Both the position numbers and the translations under genes were made by a program. DNA of 64,000 nt from Rhizobium redzepovicii. Its GTDB lineage: Bacteria; Pseudomonadota; Alphaproteobacteria; Rhizobiales; Rhizobiaceae. Below the pieces are notes generated by a model. It made no database searches. It was given only the letters and a program-made list of their open reading frames with translations, and had not been told where the DNA came from. The stretch lies in NCBI RefSeq assembly GCF_019793435.1, contig NZ_JAILYH010000021.1:1-64000 (forward strand). The letters are read 5' to 3'. Below are positions 34,695 through 43,221 of the stretch, in pieces. Numbering within the stretch: the stretch's first letter is position 1; each line of letters starts with the position of its first letter.

Positions 34695-35624
34695 CTAGCT
34701 GTTGCTGAAATAGGCGCGCATCCGTGCAAGCCGCGCCAGCCCGCCGATCTGCTTTCCCATATGCAAGACGAATCCGCCGATCCGGCCCGCAGCCGACGGC
34801 TGCCTGCAGAAGGACGCCCAGGGCGTGTTGCGGAGATCCTCGACATACTGCCTGGCCATCCGCCGATGCACCCAGGAAACGGTCGCCTGCCACGGTTTCT
34901 TGCGGCCGGTAAAGTGAAAGATGGCCGGCCGATCGACGAAAGGCAAAAGCCCCGTCTGCGTGTTCCAGCGCGGATCGAGCACCAGCCAGTCGCCGTCGAA
35001 ACTGACGTTCAGCGCATCCTGGTCGTTGTTTTCGAACAGATGCGACCGCTCCTCGAAGATCTCCCGGGTTCTGGCGAAAAGCCCCTTCGCGCGGCAGGCC
35101 GACCAGTCAAACAGCAATACGCCGGCATTGAAATAGCGTCCGCCCTCGCCCATACCGATCTTGCGCTGCCGTGCGCCGGCTTTCTCTGGGAAGGCCATGA
35201 CATAATCGTCGACCGCGGCAAGCGCCTTGCCTCGGAGATCCCTGGTAAAGAGTTCGTCGACGGGCGCCACCGCGAGCACGTCGGCATCAAGGTAAAGCAG
35301 GCGCTCGATATGATCGGGAATATGCAGATCCATGTAGAGCCGCGCCAGTGTCGCGCCCGACCAGCGGCCCCGGGCCTGCTTTGCCGTATCCGGGGTATTA
35401 TAGGGCAGCACAGTGATCGCCATGTCGTGCAACTGCGCGAAACTACCGACCTCGGCGATCTCGTTCGGCTTGAGGTCGATACCGAGAAGCAGGAACTCCA
35501 CGCCAGGAGCGTCGAGATTGCGCTTGACCGAAAGCAGCGTGCAGCAGGCAGCCGGCAGCATGTTGACATCCGAACAGACGATCACCGCACTCTGCTGCAA
35601 AATCCCGGCCCCCCGAAGCGGCAA
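34695..35624 (-). CDS. glycosyltransferase family 8 protein
   Basis: This is a 309-residue GT-A enzyme. Family marks are the metal/nucleotide-sugar DxD in RLLYLDADVLAV, GRYFNAGVLLFDW, NNDQDALNVSFDG and the C-terminal HFTGRKKPW. Such enzymes transfer glucose or galactose from UDP-sugars, often onto LPS. The predicted start (MPLRGAGILQQSAVIVCSDVNM) has a few residues before the first strand; a later start is possible. It is upstream of, and probably co-transcribed with, the sialyltransferase-like gene. Confidence 0.88.
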   Translation of the reverse strand: MPLRGAGILQQSAVIVCSDVNMLPAACCTLLSVKRNLDAPGVEFLLLGIDLKPNEIAEVGSFAQLHDMAITVLPYNTPDTAKQARGRWSGATLARLYMDLHIPDHIERLLYLDADVLAVAPVDELFTRDLRGKALAAVDDYVMAFPEKAGARQRKIGMGEGGRYFNAGVLLFDWSACRAKGLFARTREIFEERSHLFENNDQDALNVSFDGDWLVLDPRWNTQTGLLPFVDRPAIFHFTGRKKPWQATVSWVHRRMARQYVEDLRNTPWASFCRQPSAAGRIGGFVLHMGKQIGGLARLARMRAYFSNS

Positions 35625-35782
35625 CTTAAACTTGATGCCGGATATCTAGTGGGTTTGGTGGCCGCCCGCAACCGCAGATCACCGGCCGAACCGTCGCTCC
35701 TCGTCACGTTTTGAATCGGAATTCAACGACTTGCGAGGCAAAGCGGAATCAACGCCCTAAGGCCTTGAATCGGGACATGAGC

Positions 35783-36169
35783 CTAAAGTCGCAGCGCCAG
35801 CGGATGATCGACGAGCAGGCGGTCGACTGTCGCAAGTTGCAGGCCCTCGACCTTGCATTGCGCCAGCAGCAATCGGTCGAAGGGATCGCGCGTGTCCGGC
35901 TCTGGGTCGGCGGCGGTGATGACGTGCTGAATTTCGATCCGCAATAATATCAGCCCTATTTCTTCAAGAGACCGCGCGATGTCTTCAAGCGGCATGCCAG
36001 TATCCAGCTTTCCCAGACGAGCCTTGATCGCCGTTTCCCAGAGACTTGCGACGCTGACGAAGCCCTCGGTCTTGCTATCACCAAGCAGCGCCGCGATCTC
36101 TGGGAACCGTTGTCCCACGTCCTTGCGCAGGATCGCGAGAACGATATGGGTATCGAGGAGAAGCCTCAT
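35783..36169 (-). CDS. vapC: PIN-domain ribonuclease toxin, VapC type
   Basis: The 128-residue product has the PIN-domain acidic residues in order: Asp6 (MRLLLDTH), Glu45 (SLWETAIKARLGKL), Asp95/Asp98 (RDPFDRLLLAQ) and Asp116 (TVDRLL). VapC toxins cleave tRNA or rRNA with Mg2+. The gene starts two bases after the antitoxin stop, giving a standard antitoxin-toxin operon. All catalytic positions appear intact. Confidence 0.92.
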   Translation of the reverse strand: MRLLLDTHIVLAILRKDVGQRFPEIAALLGDSKTEGFVSVASLWETAIKARLGKLDTGMPLEDIARSLEEIGLILLRIEIQHVITAADPEPDTRDPFDRLLLAQCKVEGLQLATVDRLLVDHPLALRL

Positions 36170-36171
36170 CG

Positions 36172-36432
36172 CTACGGCAAAGGTTTCAGGAGAAAATCCT
36201 CCGGCAGCGGATCATCAAAATCATCCGCGATGAACGGTACAGGATTGGTGATGCCCCGCGCACGCAGATAAGCCTGACCGGCTTCCAGGTCCAAGCCGCC
36301 GCGCTTCTGATGCGGTACAAGATCGAAGACCGGGCGGCCGTTGCGCGTCACGACGATGGTCTCGCCTTCCTCGACCTCGCGGGCAAGCTCGGTCAGGCGG
36401 TTCTTCGCGTCGCGGATCGAAACGGTCTTCAT
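36172..36432 (-). CDS. Phd/YefM-type antitoxin
   Basis: The 86-residue product has the prevent-host-death fold, MKTVSIRDAKNRLTELAREVEEGETIVVTRNGRPVFDLV, which binds DNA as a dimer. The C-terminal half (DDFDDPLPEDFLLKPLP) is acidic and proline-rich, as expected for the toxin-wrapping tail. The start at MKTVSIRDA is the family one; nine upstream codons are open but cover the operator. It neutralises the VapC toxin encoded next and represses the operon. Confidence 0.92.
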   Translation of the reverse strand: MKTVSIRDAKNRLTELAREVEEGETIVVTRNGRPVFDLVPHQKRGGLDLEAGQAYLRARGITNPVPFIADDFDDPLPEDFLLKPLP

Positions 36433-36440
36433 GCCACAAA

Positions 36441-36460
36441 TGTAGCTACATGCAGCCACA
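36441..36460. promoter_or_regulatory. candidate operator of the toxin-antitoxin operon
   Basis: TGTAGCTACA is a perfect 10-bp palindrome, immediately followed by the degenerate copy TGCAGCCACA. It sits eight bases before the antitoxin ATG, where Phd-type repressors bind in tandem. A VapBC/Phd autoregulatory role is inferred from position. Confidence 0.6.
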
Positions 36461-36480
36461 TCGTCAACGTCGCCACAAGC

Positions 36481-36508
36481 AAAAGGCCCGCCGTCGCCGG
36501 CAGGCCTT
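36481..36508 (-). terminator. terminator of the aspartate aminotransferase gene
   Basis: On the minus strand AAGGCC...GGCCTTTT forms a GC-rich stem (AAGGCCTGCCGGC / GACGGCGGGCCTT with minor mismatches) ending in a T-run, 24 bp after the stop. Confidence 0.75.
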
Positions 36509-36531
36509 CGATCGATACTATCGCAGTCCGC

Positions 36532-37734
36532 TTACTTGCAGGCGGCGCAAAAACGCTGGATGCGGCGGCAGGCTTCCTCGAGAAGATCTTCCGACGTCGC
36601 ATAGGAGATGCGGAAATTAGGGCCGAGGCCGAAGGCCGAGCCATGAACGACGGCGACGCCTTCCGATTCCAGAAGCTCGGAAACGAAATCCTCATCCGTC
36701 TCGATGACTTTGCCGGAGGGTGCGGTTTTGCCGATCAAGCCCTTGCAGGAGGGATAGACGTAGAAGGCGCCTTCCGGCACCGGGCAAACGATGCCCTTGG
36801 CCTGGTTCAGCATGGAAACGACGAGATCGCGGCGGCCTTCGAAGATCTTCTTGTTCTCAGGAATGAAGTCCTGCGTGCCGTTCAGCGCTTCGACGGCGGC
36901 CCACTGGGCAATCGACGTCGCGCCTGAGGTCTGCTGGCCCTGGATCATGTCCATCGCCTTGATGAGCTGGATCGGGCCTGCGGCATAGCCGATACGCCAA
37001 CCGGTCATCGCATACGCCTTGGAAACGCCGTTCATCGTCAGTGTGCGGTCATAGAGCTTCGGCTCGACTTCGACGGGCGTAACGAACTTGAAGTCGCCAT
37101 AGGTCAGGTGCTCGTACATATCGTCGGTCAGCACCCAGACATGCGGATGCTTCATCAGCACGTCTGTCAATGCCTTCAGCTCGGCATGCGTATAGGCCGC
37201 ACCCGTCGGGTTGGACGGCGAGTTGAAGATGAACCACTTGGTTTTCGGCGTGATCGCCTTTTCCAAATCGGCGGCCTGGAGCTTGAAATTATGCTCCTGG
37301 GTCGCGGAAACGAAAACCGGCGTGCCGCCGCACAGCGCCACCATCTCAGGGTAGGAAACCCAGTAAGGTGCGGGGACGACGACTTCATCGCCGGGGTTCA
37401 GCGTCGCCATGAAGGCGTTGAACAGGATCTGCTTGCCGCCGGTGCCGACGATTGTCTGCTCCCAGGAATACTCCAGGCCGTTTTCGCGCTTGAATTTGGC
37501 GGCGATCGCCTTGCGCAGTTCGGGAATGCCGGAAACCGGCGTGTACTTGGTCTCGCCGCGGTTGATCGCCTCGATGGCGGCCGTCTTGATATTCTCCGGC
37601 GTATCGAAATCCGGCTCGCCTGCGCCGAGGCCAATGACGTCACGTCCTTTTGCTTTCAGCTCACGCGCTTTCTGGGAAACGGCGATGGTGGCTGAAGGCT
37701 TCACACGGGAAAGAGCATCGGCAAGGAAGGCCAT
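36532..37734 (-). CDS. aatA: aspartate aminotransferase, class I PLP-dependent
   Basis: The 400-residue enzyme interconverts aspartate/2-oxoglutarate and oxaloacetate/glutamate. It contains the substrate loop GLGAGEPDFDTPENIK, the PLP pocket SPSNPTGAAYTHAEL with the DDMYEHLTYGD aspartate, the Schiff-base lysine in MNGVSKAYAMTGWRIGYAAG, and the C-terminal arginine in NFRISYATS. Close homologues in S. meliloti (AatA) are needed for symbiotic nitrogen fixation. It is a monocistronic gene with its own terminator. Confidence 0.95.
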   Translation of the reverse strand: MAFLADALSRVKPSATIAVSQKARELKAKGRDVIGLGAGEPDFDTPENIKTAAIEAINRGETKYTPVSGIPELRKAIAAKFKRENGLEYSWEQTIVGTGGKQILFNAFMATLNPGDEVVVPAPYWVSYPEMVALCGGTPVFVSATQEHNFKLQAADLEKAITPKTKWFIFNSPSNPTGAAYTHAELKALTDVLMKHPHVWVLTDDMYEHLTYGDFKFVTPVEVEPKLYDRTLTMNGVSKAYAMTGWRIGYAAGPIQLIKAMDMIQGQQTSGATSIAQWAAVEALNGTQDFIPENKKIFEGRRDLVVSMLNQAKGIVCPVPEGAFYVYPSCKGLIGKTAPSGKVIETDEDFVSELLESEGVAVVHGSAFGLGPNFRISYATSEDLLEEACRRIQRFCAACK

Positions 37735-38300
37735 GATATCGGTCCTAATGGTTGATACGGGCAGAAAGCCGCGACCGGAGTTCTGCGGTTAGCTCTATGT
37801 CCAATGTATGACGGCATTTCAAGCGTAAAGGCGTGATGGGGGCAATGATTCTTATTGATCCTTTTGCCGCACCGCCCCCCAGTTTGCCGGCGCTTCGGAC
37901 AGCAGTTGAAGTGCGCGGCGCAACTCTTGCACTGAGATCTGAGACCATTGTGGTTCTCCGTTTCCTCGAAGTCATTCGCGGGCATGTCGAGAAGATCAGG
38001 ATTATCGCCGGCAACTGGCGCGACCTGACCTTCGTCATCATGCCGATCAGCGAGGGTTGTTGTCACAAAGACAGCGGCGGACGGTCGGCGACATCTCCAC
38101 AGCGTCCGGCACCTTCGCGGTTGCGATGATCGCGTTTTTCCTCACCTATGTCTTTTTGAAATCAGAGAGATCGCAGGATTTCATCGCCGCCACGAATAAG
38201 CCGCAACAAATGCCGGGCCGCGCCGTAATTCGGTCGCGAGCGCGCCGAGATCGAAGCCGCATCATTGACTTATCCAAAATTGGTTATTGAGGGTATGCCA
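37735..38300. other. 566-bp stretch without a certain gene
   Basis: The 5' part holds the promoter of the aminotransferase. Two overlapping forward frames (from 37833 and from 38057) are open. The second contains one hydrophobic segment (FAVAMIAFFLTYVFL), but neither has a good ribosome site or a recognised family. GAGGG near 38286-38290 is the ribosome site of the VIT/VWA gene. Confidence 0.45.
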
Positions 38301-40685
38301 ATGTTTCTGGAAGACGAATATGCCATAGGGCGCATACGTGCGCGCCGGATTTCCATTTCATTTCTTGTCGCCGCCACCGCCTTTGTCGCCTGTGTCACGG
38401 CAATGCTGGGGCTTGTCTCCGCCGCTCGCGCCGAGACGCAGCAGGCGCCCAGCCAGCTTGCAGCACTGGTGCGGCCGAACGACGTCAACAGCGGTTCGCT
38501 GCTGTTTCCTTCGAAGGAGCCGGGCTTCTACGTCGAAGCGCCGCGGCTGAAGAGCGACGTCGCGATCGATGTCTCCGGCCCGATCGCGAGGGTGAAGGTG
38601 ACGCAGCGTTTCCAGAACCCGAGCAAGGGCTGGGTCGAGGGCACCTACGTCTTCCCACTGCCGGACAATTCCGCCGTCGATGCGCTGAAGATGCAGATCG
38701 GCGAACGCTTCATCGAAGGCCAGATCAAGCCGCGCCAGGAAGCCCGCGAGATCTACGAGCAGGCCAAGGCGGAGGGCAAGAAGACGGCGCTGCTCGAACA
38801 GCAGCGGCCGAACATCTTCACCAACCAGGTCGCCAATATCGGGCCCGGGGAAGAGATCGTCGTGCAGATCGAATATCAGCAAACCGTCCACCAGTCGGGC
38901 GGCGAGTTCTCGCTGCGCTTCCCGATGGTCGTCGCCCCGCGCTACAATCCTGCGCCGATCGTCCAGACCGTCGAGTTCAACAACGGCGCCGGTTTCGCCA
39001 CGCCGCGCGACCCGGTGGGAAACCGGGATAAGATCGAAGCCCCGGTGCTTGATCCGCGCGACAATGCCAAGATCAACCCGGTTTCGCTGACCGTCGACCT
39101 CAGGGCCGGTTTTCGGCTCGGCGAGGTCAAATCCTCCTTCCACGAGGTCGATATCCACCAGGACGGCGACCAGACGAGAACGATCAGCCTGAAGGGGGAC
39201 GCCGTCCCCGCCGACAAGGATTTCGAACTGACCTGGCAGGCCGCGCCCGGCAAACTGCCGAGCGCCGGACTCTTCCGCGAAGTGATTGATGGTAAGACCT
39301 ATCTGCTCGCCTTCGTCACCCCGCCGACGGCGCCGGATGCGGCAGCGCCGCCAGCCAAACGTGAAGTGGTCTTCGTCATCGACAATTCCGGCTCCATGTC
39401 CGGGCCGTCGATCGAGCAGGCAAGGCAGAGCCTGGCGCTTGCCATTTCCAGGCTGAACCCCGACGACCGCTTCAACGTCGTCCGTTTCGACGACACGATG
39501 ACCGACTATTTCAAGGGCCTGGTCGCCGCCACCCCGGATAACCGCGAAAAGGCGATCGCCTACGTCAGGGGCCTGACCGCCGACGGCGGCACCGAAATGC
39601 TGCCCGCACTCGAGGATGCGCTGCGCAATCAGGGACCGGTTGCAACCGGAGCGCTGCGGCAGGTCGTGTTCCTGACCGATGGTGCGATTGGCAACGAACA
39701 GCAGCTCTTCCAGGAAATCACCGCAAGCCGCGGCGATGCCCGCGTCTTCACCGTCGGGATCGGCTCGGCCCCGAACACCTATTTCATGTCCAAGGCCGCC
39801 GAAATCGGCCGTGGCACCTTCACTCAGATCGGCTCGACCGATCAGGTGGCAAGCCGCATGGGCGAGCTTTTCGCCAAGCTGCAGAACCCCGCCATGATCG
39901 ATATCGCCGCAAATTTCGAAGGCATCGCGGCCGAGGATATTACGCCGAACCCGATGCCGGACCTTTATAGCGGCGAGCCTGTCGTTCTCACAGCGGAACT
40001 GCCGGGGGATAAGCCCGCCGGCAAGCTTGAAATCATCGGCAAGACGGGCGACCAGCCCTGGCGCGTCCAAATGGATATCGCCAATGCCGCCGACGGCAAC
40101 GGCGTCTCCAAGCTCTGGGCGCGGCGTAAGATCGATGATTTCGAAGCCCGCGCCTATGAGCGTCAGAATCCGGCCGCGCTCGACAAGGATATCGAGACGG
40201 TGGCGCTCGCCCACCATCTCGTCTCCCGCCTCACCAGCCTGGTCGCCGTCGACGTCACGCCGTCGCGACCGGCAAGCGAACCGCTCGGCTCAGCAAAGCT
40301 GCCGCTGAACCTGCCTGAGGGTTGGGATTTCGATAAGGTCTTCGGCGAAAACGTTGTTCCTTCCGGTGGCGGAGAACGTCATGGCGCAGCCACCCCTGCA
40401 GCAAACGCCGGACCGCAACAGGCCGTGGTCGAAACACCGGATCTCGCCGCATCGCCTGAGCTCGCCAACATGATGGCCGCGGCCCCGACCGCTAAGGCCG
40501 CCACCCTGATCGCGCAGAAGAGCTCGACCGTGAACCTGCCGCAGACGGCGACGCGCGCCGACGAGCAGATCATCCGCGGGCTTACCATGCTGCTCCTGGC
40601 GCTGACGGCGGCAAGCGGGCTGGCCGTCTGGCGCCGGCGCATCAAGCGGTTGATCGCGGTGGGAGCCAAGCCAAATGGTCTCTAG
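38301..40685 (+). CDS. VIT/VWA-domain envelope protein with sortase signal (TIGR03788 type)
   Basis: The product is about 794 residues. An N-terminal arginine-rich signal peptide ends in SAARAETQQ. The VIT domain (about 60-200, with VTQRFQNPSKGWVEGTYVFPLPD) is followed by a von Willebrand A domain whose MIDAS reads VFVIDNSGSMSG. At the C-terminus LPQTA (746-750), a hydrophobic span (TMLLLALTAASGLAVW) and a basic tail form a complete cell-wall-sorting-type signal. It is the dedicated substrate of the class GN sortase whose gene overlaps its 3' end. Of two nearby ATGs the second fits the GAGGG spacing best. It is probably an exported, membrane-linked adhesive or sensory protein. Confidence 0.88.
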   Translation: MFLEDEYAIGRIRARRISISFLVAATAFVACVTAMLGLVSAARAETQQAPSQLAALVRPNDVNSGSLLFPSKEPGFYVEAPRLKSDVAIDVSGPIARVKVTQRFQNPSKGWVEGTYVFPLPDNSAVDALKMQIGERFIEGQIKPRQEAREIYEQAKAEGKKTALLEQQRPNIFTNQVANIGPGEEIVVQIEYQQTVHQSGGEFSLRFPMVVAPRYNPAPIVQTVEFNNGAGFATPRDPVGNRDKIEAPVLDPRDNAKINPVSLTVDLRAGFRLGEVKSSFHEVDIHQDGDQTRTISLKGDAVPADKDFELTWQAAPGKLPSAGLFREVIDGKTYLLAFVTPPTAPDAAAPPAKREVVFVIDNSGSMSGPSIEQARQSLALAISRLNPDDRFNVVRFDDTMTDYFKGLVAATPDNREKAIAYVRGLTADGGTEMLPALEDALRNQGPVATGALRQVVFLTDGAIGNEQQLFQEITASRGDARVFTVGIGSAPNTYFMSKAAEIGRGTFTQIGSTDQVASRMGELFAKLQNPAMIDIAANFEGIAAEDITPNPMPDLYSGEPVVLTAELPGDKPAGKLEIIGKTGDQPWRVQMDIANAADGNGVSKLWARRKIDDFEARAYERQNPAALDKDIETVALAHHLVSRLTSLVAVDVTPSRPASEPLGSAKLPLNLPEGWDFDKVFGENVVPSGGGERHGAATPAANAGPQQAVVETPDLAASPELANMMAAAPTAKAATLIAQKSSTVNLPQTATRADEQIIRGLTMLLLALTAASGLAVWRRRIKRLIAVGAKPNGL

Positions 40686-41448
40686 GCTAGCAGCAAGCCG
40701 GAACGAGGAAGCGGCCGAATTCGAGCCGCTTCCGACCTATCTGGAACTCGCCATGGCGGCCGCCACGGCCCACGACAGGCCCAAGGTGCGCCAGAGGAAA
40801 GGCTTCTTCCTCTGGCGTCTTTCCCCGATCGAAAAAGCGATCGCCGTCGGTATCGCCGGCCTTGCCCTTTACGGCTTGGCGCTGATCGGCGACGGTTTCC
40901 TGCTGAAGGCGAAGGCGGAGCTTTCCCAGGTTCTGCTGAAACGCGCCTTCGCTGCCGAACTCAGGGGCGAAGCGACGAAACCCTGGCCTTGGGCTGATTT
41001 CACTACGGAAGCCAAGGTGCGCGCACCGCGCCTCGGCAAGGAGGCGATCGTGCTTTCCGGCGCTTCCGGCGAAGCTCTCGCCTTTGGTCCTGCCTGGCTC
41101 GCCAACACGCCGCAGCCAGGCGATGAAGGCACCGCGGTTATCGCCGCCCATCGCGACACGCATTTTCGCTGGCTGCAATATATAAAGCCCGGCGACACCA
41201 TCGAGGTCACCCGTCGTGACGGCAAGGTCCTGACCTTCAAGGCCGGCGAAGGCCGTATCGCCCCCTGGGATGCCAGCGGCATCGATCCCGCCTCCAACGG
41301 CCGCCATCTGGTGCTGACCACCTGCTGGCCCTTCGATGCGACCGAACGCGGGCCGTTGCGCTATATCCTCGAAGCCGAACTGGTCGATGGGCAAGTGACA
41401 GGTTCCGTTCAACCGGTAAACACAAAGCCGTTATATCGGATCGAATGA
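40675..41448 (+). CDS. class GN (marine proteobacterial-type) sortase
   Basis: This is a 257-residue membrane-anchored transpeptidase: an N-terminal cytosolic stretch, one span at about 55-72, then the sortase barrel with catalytic His159 (AVIAAHRDTHF), Cys217 (LVLTTCWPF) and an arginine in ERGPLRY (Arg229). It would cut the LPQTA signal of its neighbour. Its ATG lies inside the end of the substrate gene, with an 11-base overlap in another frame, so the two are translationally coupled. Sortases are rare in Gram-negative bacteria; this subgroup always pairs with one VIT/VWA target. Confidence 0.92.
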   Translation: MVSRLAASRNEEAAEFEPLPTYLELAMAAATAHDRPKVRQRKGFFLWRLSPIEKAIAVGIAGLALYGLALIGDGFLLKAKAELSQVLLKRAFAAELRGEATKPWPWADFTTEAKVRAPRLGKEAIVLSGASGEALAFGPAWLANTPQPGDEGTAVIAAHRDTHFRWLQYIKPGDTIEVTRRDGKVLTFKAGEGRIAPWDASGIDPASNGRHLVLTTCWPFDATERGPLRYILEAELVDGQVTGSVQPVNTKPLYRIE

Positions 41449-41508
41449 GGGTTGAAGCTCTCCCCTGCCCGCTCCACGTTCCAGCGTGACAGACGACGGG
41501 GAAGCAAG

Positions 41509-42651
41509 ATGACCAGAATATCCGCCTTTCAAATCGCCGCAGCGCTGCTTCTGATCGGCGCCTTATCAGCCGGTGCGGACGACACCGTCAACACGCAGGA
41601 TCTGGCGGTCCGTGTCGACAAGCTTGCCGACGGCCTCGAACATCCCTGGGCGGTCGAGGTGTTGCCCGACGGCGCCTACCTCGTCACCGAGCGGCCGGGT
41701 CGGATGCGCATCGTCCGCGACGGCAAAGTCTCCGGCCCGATCGGCGGTGTGCCCAAGGTCAGCGCCCGCGGCCAGGGCGGCCTGATGGATGTGGCGCTGG
41801 CTCCGGACTTTGCGACGTCCAGAAAGCTCTATTTCACCGCTGCCATCGCCAATAAACAGGGCTCAGGCACCGAGGCCTTCACCGCCACGCTTTCCGCCGA
41901 CGAGAAGGCACTCGATGCGGTGACGCCTGTTTTCACCATGCAGCGCTTCACCACGGGCAATATCCAGTACGGCTCGCGCATCGCCATTGCCCGTGACGGT
42001 TCGCTGTTCATCAGCGTCGGCGACCGCGGCGACCGCGACCGCTCGCAGGACTGGCGGGACGATGCCGGCTCGATCATCCACATCAATGCCGATGGCAGCA
42101 TCCCGGCCGACAATCCGTTCAAGGACGGCGGCAAAGCGCTGCCGGAAATCTGGTCGAAAGGCCACCGCAACCCGCAGGGTATCACCTTCGATAGCAAGGA
42201 CGGCAAGCTTTATACCGTCGAACACGGCGCCCGCGGCGGCGACGAGATCAATGAGCCCGAGGCGGGCAAGAATTACGGCTGGCCGATCATCACCTACGGC
42301 CGCGACTATTCCGGCGCCGAGATCGGAGAAGGTACAGCGAAGAAGGGACTGGAACAGCCGCTGCATTACTGGGATCCGTCGATCGCGCCCGGTGCGCTCG
42401 CTGTCTATCGCGGCGCCATGTTTCCGGAATGGGACGGCAATTTCATCGTCGCGGCGCTGAAGTTCCAGCTGCTATCGCGCATGCAGCGCGACGAAAGCGG
42501 CGCCTTCGTCGCCGAGGAGCGGCTGTTCGAGGGCGAATACGGCCGCATTCGCGATGTCATCGTCGCGCCCGACGGCGCGCTGCTGATGGTGACGGACGAG
42601 GATAACGGCGCGCTGCTCAGAGTTTCGCGCGCTGAGGCCAACAACGGCTGA
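41509..42651 (+). CDS. PQQ-dependent soluble aldose sugar dehydrogenase
   Basis: The 380-residue product has a signal peptide (MTRISAFQIAAALLLIGALSAGADD), so it is periplasmic. It has the six-bladed glucose/sorbosone dehydrogenase fold with HPWAVEVLPDGAYLVTERPGR, GQGGLMDVALAPDF, GHRNPQGITFD and EHGARGGDEIN, which carry the PQQ and Ca2+ ligands of the YliI/Asd group. It oxidises sugars at the aldehyde carbon. The start follows GGGGAAG. Whether the host makes PQQ cannot be seen here. It converges on the DUF3052 gene with four bases between. Confidence 0.92.
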   Translation: MTRISAFQIAAALLLIGALSAGADDTVNTQDLAVRVDKLADGLEHPWAVEVLPDGAYLVTERPGRMRIVRDGKVSGPIGGVPKVSARGQGGLMDVALAPDFATSRKLYFTAAIANKQGSGTEAFTATLSADEKALDAVTPVFTMQRFTTGNIQYGSRIAIARDGSLFISVGDRGDRDRSQDWRDDAGSIIHINADGSIPADNPFKDGGKALPEIWSKGHRNPQGITFDSKDGKLYTVEHGARGGDEINEPEAGKNYGWPIITYGRDYSGAEIGEGTAKKGLEQPLHYWDPSIAPGALAVYRGAMFPEWDGNFIVAALKFQLLSRMQRDESGAFVAEERLFEGEYGRIRDVIVAPDGALLMVTDEDNGALLRVSRAEANNG

Positions 42652-42655
42652 AAGA

Positions 42656-43129
42656 TCACAAGGTCCCGCGAAGTTCCTTGCGGATAACGAATTTCAGCCC
42701 GGACCAGATTTCGTCGACGGCGCAGACCTTGACGTCGACAAGACCGGTCGGAAGGAGGATCTTCCGGAGCACGTCCTCGGTGACATCGGTCGGCACCCGC
42801 GAACTCTTTTTTGGCCAGGAGATCCAGAGCATGCCATCCGGTTTGAGAACGCCGAAGAGCCTAACCGCGACAGCCTCCAGCGCTGCCCGTTCGGTCACAA
42901 ACAGATGCACGTAGTCGAAAGCCCGCCGAGGCGTCTCCGGCAGCGCAAGGGCGACCGAGGCAAAACCATCGAAGCCATGGATATCGCCAATCGTTTCGGG
43001 AACGCCGAGAAGAGCAGCCGCCTGCCCGCGCCCAAGGCCGAGCTTGCTGGCGAGCGGCCTGCCTGAATAGCCAGCCGTCCCGGACGTTGCAGCCGTATCG
43101 CCGGCCGGCCGGCTTTCTTCCTGTCCCAT
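42656..43129 (-). CDS. DUF3052 family protein
   Basis: The 157-residue product has a low-complexity N-terminus (about 20 residues) followed by the DUF3052 core: GYSGRPLASKLGLGRGQAA, then a Rossmann-like block with YVHLFVTERAALEAV and LKPDGMLWISWPKKSSRVPTDVTEDVLR. This resembles a small, degenerate methyltransferase-like fold. Function is unknown. The ATG giving MGQEESRPAG has GGAGA seven bases upstream. Confidence 0.82.
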   Translation of the reverse strand: MGQEESRPAGDTAATSGTAGYSGRPLASKLGLGRGQAAALLGVPETIGDIHGFDGFASVALALPETPRRAFDYVHLFVTERAALEAVAVRLFGVLKPDGMLWISWPKKSSRVPTDVTEDVLRKILLPTGLVDVKVCAVDEIWSGLKFVIRKELRGTL

Positions 43130-43221
43130 CCTGTCATCTCCGCCGATAGAAGTCTTTGCCCTTGCCTGGAGGAAATGCAACTGCTAACCGCTCCGGCCTA
43201 CCCTTCCCCATAGAGGACGAC

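Noticed and set aside
37833..38290. Two small forward genes before the VIT/VWA gene
   Set aside because: They overlap each other, lack ribosome sites and resemble no family.
38358..40217. 619-codon open frame antisense to the VIT/VWA gene
   Set aside because: The sense gene has signal peptide, VIT, VWA and sorting signal; the antisense product has shadow composition only.
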